Shown here: one piece after another, positions 62,406-64,000 of the stretch
How positions within the stretch are numbered: the stretch's first letter is position 1
Layout: the number at the start of each line of letters is the position of its first letter
NCBI GenBank assembly: GCA_008080565.1
Contig: VIKE01000002.1
Span: 62,001 to 126,000 of the forward strand
From: Rhodocyclaceae bacterium
Lineage (GTDB): Bacteria > Pseudomonadota > Gammaproteobacteria > Burkholderiales > Rhodocyclaceae
DNA length: 64,000 nucleotides
Reading direction: 5' to 3'
Made by a program: the position numbers and the translations under genes
The notes under the pieces: model-generated
The model's input: only the letters and a program-made list of their open reading frames with translations
Told to the model about the DNA's origin: nothing
Databases searched by the model: none

Positions 62406-63436
62406 GCCGCTTGCCAACCATATTGGGAAACCCAACTGGGATTAGCCGCATCAGTGGAGAGCAATGGAACGCAATCCTTCTACATTCAAGAAAAACTCAA
62501 AGTTTGGGACAACTGGCCTCGCGACTAGACTCAGCGGGTTTTCTCAACGAGGTTCCGCCAGCAGTACTCAGGCACCTTAATCTGGCGAGAACGACAGCCC
62601 AACGTCGTGCTGATGCAGCCCGTTGGGAAATTGATGTCATTCGCCGAGCGATACACCCCGGCACGCCGGTCATACTTCTTAAAGGCTGCGCCTATCTGGT
62701 GGCCAATGACCCGAATGCAGACGGACGTCTTTTTTCTGACATTGACATTCTTGTGCCTCGCGCATCTCTGGGAAAAGCAGAGGCTGCCCTGACTGCTGCA
62801 GGCTGGATGCCCAGTACCGTCGATGCCTACGACCAGCACTACTATCGCGATTGGTCACACGAGGTTCCACCCATGGAGCATGTCCGTAGACATACCGTTG
62901 TGGACCTTCACCACGCGATTAATCCCCCCATATCGCGCTATAGCATCCCCACTGAGTCACTACTGGAGCACCTGGAAGAGATTGCCCCTGGAATACACAT
63001 TCTGGGCTCAGCAGATCGCGTAATTCACTGTGCGATCCACTTGCTTCAGGAGGGGGAAGCAAGCAAGGTTTTCAGAGATCTCTATGACCTCTTCCTTCTT
63101 ATTGAAACCAACTACCCCAAGGGGACCAAACGAGATGAGTTGTATGCTCGCGCCGAAACGCTTGGACTTCGTCGACTAGTTTCCGCGGCTATCAACGCAG
63201 CTGAAGTAGTTTTCCAAACGGAGACTACTTCTTCCCCCTCCACGTGGCTTGCGAAGATACTCATTGCGGTAGCATCCGGGAGCTCACCACAAACGGGGAA
63301 CTCTTACTCTATTCAAATCAGCCGTTTTGCCCTGCTCGCTCAATCGCACTGGATGAAAATGCCGCTGGGCATACTAATTCCGCATCTGTTAAGAAAAACA
63401 CTTCTGGCGTTCATTCCGAATCGTGACCCCAGTTAG
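62381..63436 (+). CDS. Nucleotidyltransferase family protein (PF14907-like)
   Basis: A 351-residue protein of the uncharacterised nucleotidyltransferase family. VILLKGCAYLVANDPNADGRLFSDIDILVPR holds the catalytic Gly-x-Asp-x-Asp type motif (SDIDIL). Partner carboxylates probably lie in HTVVDLHHAI, and RDLYDLFLLIE follows. Members sit next to HprK-related kinases in lasso-peptide and similar clusters. The ATG at 62381 has GGAAG eight bases ahead; an ATG at 62396 is the alternative. Likely activity is transfer of a nucleotide to a substrate already handled by the kinase; unproven. Confidence 0.82.
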   Translation: MDRYDMPVSRLPTILGNPTGISRISGEQWNAILLHSRKTQSLGQLASRLDSAGFLNEVPPAVLRHLNLARTTAQRRADAARWEIDVIRRAIHPGTPVILLKGCAYLVANDPNADGRLFSDIDILVPRASLGKAEAALTAAGWMPSTVDAYDQHYYRDWSHEVPPMEHVRRHTVVDLHHAINPPISRYSIPTESLLEHLEEIAPGIHILGSADRVIHCAIHLLQEGEASKVFRDLYDLFLLIETNYPKGTKRDELYARAETLGLRRLVSAAINAAEVVFQTETTSSPSTWLAKILIAVASGSSPQTGNSYSIQISRFALLAQSHWMKMPLGILIPHLLRKTLLAFIPNRDPS

Positions 63437-63595
63437 GTAAAAGAAAGAACTTGGGCACATGCCAACGAAACGGAGTGATTTCCGCTCACCGAATTCCTTG
63501 TCGACCAGGTAGTGCACCTGCTCACGTCGTGATGGTGCACTCACCACATTTTTCGCAAGACCGAAAAAATTGACCAAGGACTTGGTATTTATCAT
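63389..63595 (-). CDS. Possible small protein, antisense-overlapping the nucleotidyltransferase end
   Basis: A 68-residue open frame with AAGGA eight bases ahead of the ATG at 63595. It begins MINTKSLVNFFGLAKNVV and is basic (RREQVHYLVDKEFGERKSLR). Its last 48 bases overlap the end of the gene on the other strand. No family recognised. The good ribosome-binding site is the main reason to list it. Confidence 0.3.
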   Translation of the reverse strand: MINTKSLVNFFGLAKNVVSAPSRREQVHYLVDKEFGERKSLRFVGMCPSSFFYLTGVTIRNERQKCFS

Positions 63596-63725
63596 TTTCA
63601 CATTCCTTTTTCGAATGTTACTGCTCAATAAAGTCGATTGAGCTGCAAAAGAACCCAACGTAACGTAATTCCTCAGTCCGGCAACTCCTACCCTCCGGGA
63701 TATCAGCCGAATTTTGGGGAATATC

Positions 63726-64000
63726 ATGATCATCCAGTGTGAACATCTCCGCGTTACATTGAAGCGTGGTTCGACGTTTGAATTCGCCGGCGCTTGCGGA
63801 AATAAACTGATTTGTGTGACCGGCACGATCTGGGTCACTCAGCATCACCTAAGTAACGACTGGGTGCTGCAGTCCGGTGAGTTTCTGACCATCGAAAACC
63901 CCGGCAAAGTTGTCATTTCAGCATGCAGCAATGACAGCGCCACATTTTCCGCGCGGCAACGCTTGAATGAGCACGGAAAGAGTTGCATCAATCAAGTCCG
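63726..64000 (+). CDS. DUF2917-like protein (3' end cut by window edge)
   Basis: The frame is open from the ATG at 63726 to the last base (91 codons visible), with GGGGA six bases ahead. LRVTLKRGSTFEFAG, LICVTGTIWVTQ and DWVLQSGEFLTIE match the small beta-barrel family DUF2917, common in Betaproteobacteria. The role is unknown. It seems unrelated to the cassette upstream and has its own leader of about 290 bases. Confidence 0.72.
   Translation, partial: MIIQCEHLRVTLKRGSTFEFAGACGNKLICVTGTIWVTQHHLSNDWVLQSGEFLTIENPGKVVISACSNDSATFSARQRLNEHGKSCINQV

Overview
The window is a large exopolysaccharide/exosortase locus of the XrtA (EpsH1, PEP-CTERM) type from a Gram-negative bacterium. The set of families points to Betaproteobacteria, most likely a Rhodocyclales relative (Dechloromonas, Zoogloea, Azonexus or Accumulibacter-like). 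That assignment rests on recalled family distributions, not on a search. No tRNA, rRNA, CRISPR, insertion sequence or integrase gene was seen. No protein with a C-terminal PEP-CTERM sorting signal is encoded here, although the machinery for such proteins is.

Layout. 1-1496: two tandem FtsX/MacB-like ABC permeases, the first cut by the window edge. 1627-21757 (+): the core locus, in order Wza-like export lipoprotein, Wzz-like chain-length protein, CpsD-like tyrosine kinase, outer-membrane beta-barrel, ExeA-like ATPase, WecB epimerase, deacetylase, FemAB-like protein, glycosyltransferase, exosortase XrtA fused to EpsI, glycosyltransferase, asparagine-synthase-like amidotransferase, two more glycosyltransferases, CapK-like adenylate-forming enzyme, low-molecular-weight phosphatase and a second deacetylase-fold protein. 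Many genes overlap by 4-11 bases (ATGA/GTGA), so they look like one long transcription unit. 21754-31340 (+): a more variable stretch with ATP-grasp enzyme, PTPS-related membrane protein, GtrA flippase plus DPM1-like glycosyltransferase, acyltransferase, exosortase-associated O-ligase, TPR protein, putative glycosyltransferase and a deacetylase.

31382-46177 (-): a second polysaccharide block with Wzx-like flippase, asparagine-synthase-like protein without the glutaminase Cys, an AT-rich glycosyltransferase/methyltransferase pair, a Wzy-like polymerase carrying a large extra domain, a glycosyltransferase, a three-module GNAT/FemAB protein, a DegT-type aminotransferase, exosortase-associated hydrolases 1 and 2, and an acyl carrier protein. 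46252-59352 (+): exosortase-associated acyl-CoA ligase, PLP-dependent decarboxylase, initiating sugar transferase, PrsK histidine kinase, PrsR sigma-54 regulator, PrsT TPR lipoprotein, UDP-sugar dehydrogenase and lytic transglycosylase. 59349-60113: a trypsin-like protease.

60360-63436 (+): a candidate sigma-54 promoter leads into a Tat-signal Cys-rich protein, a PqqD-like small protein, an HprK-related kinase and a nucleotidyltransferase. This resembles the poorly understood HPr-rel-A type cassette and is the most interesting accessory module. The window ends in a DUF2917-like gene.

Main surprise: both members of the PrsK/PrsR pair carry deletions that remove nucleotide-binding motifs. PrsK has lost its G2 box through a frameshifting deletion, and PrsR has lost its Walker A through an in-frame deletion. 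Either the PEP-CTERM regulatory circuit is dead in this organism or the assembly is wrong at two nearby places.
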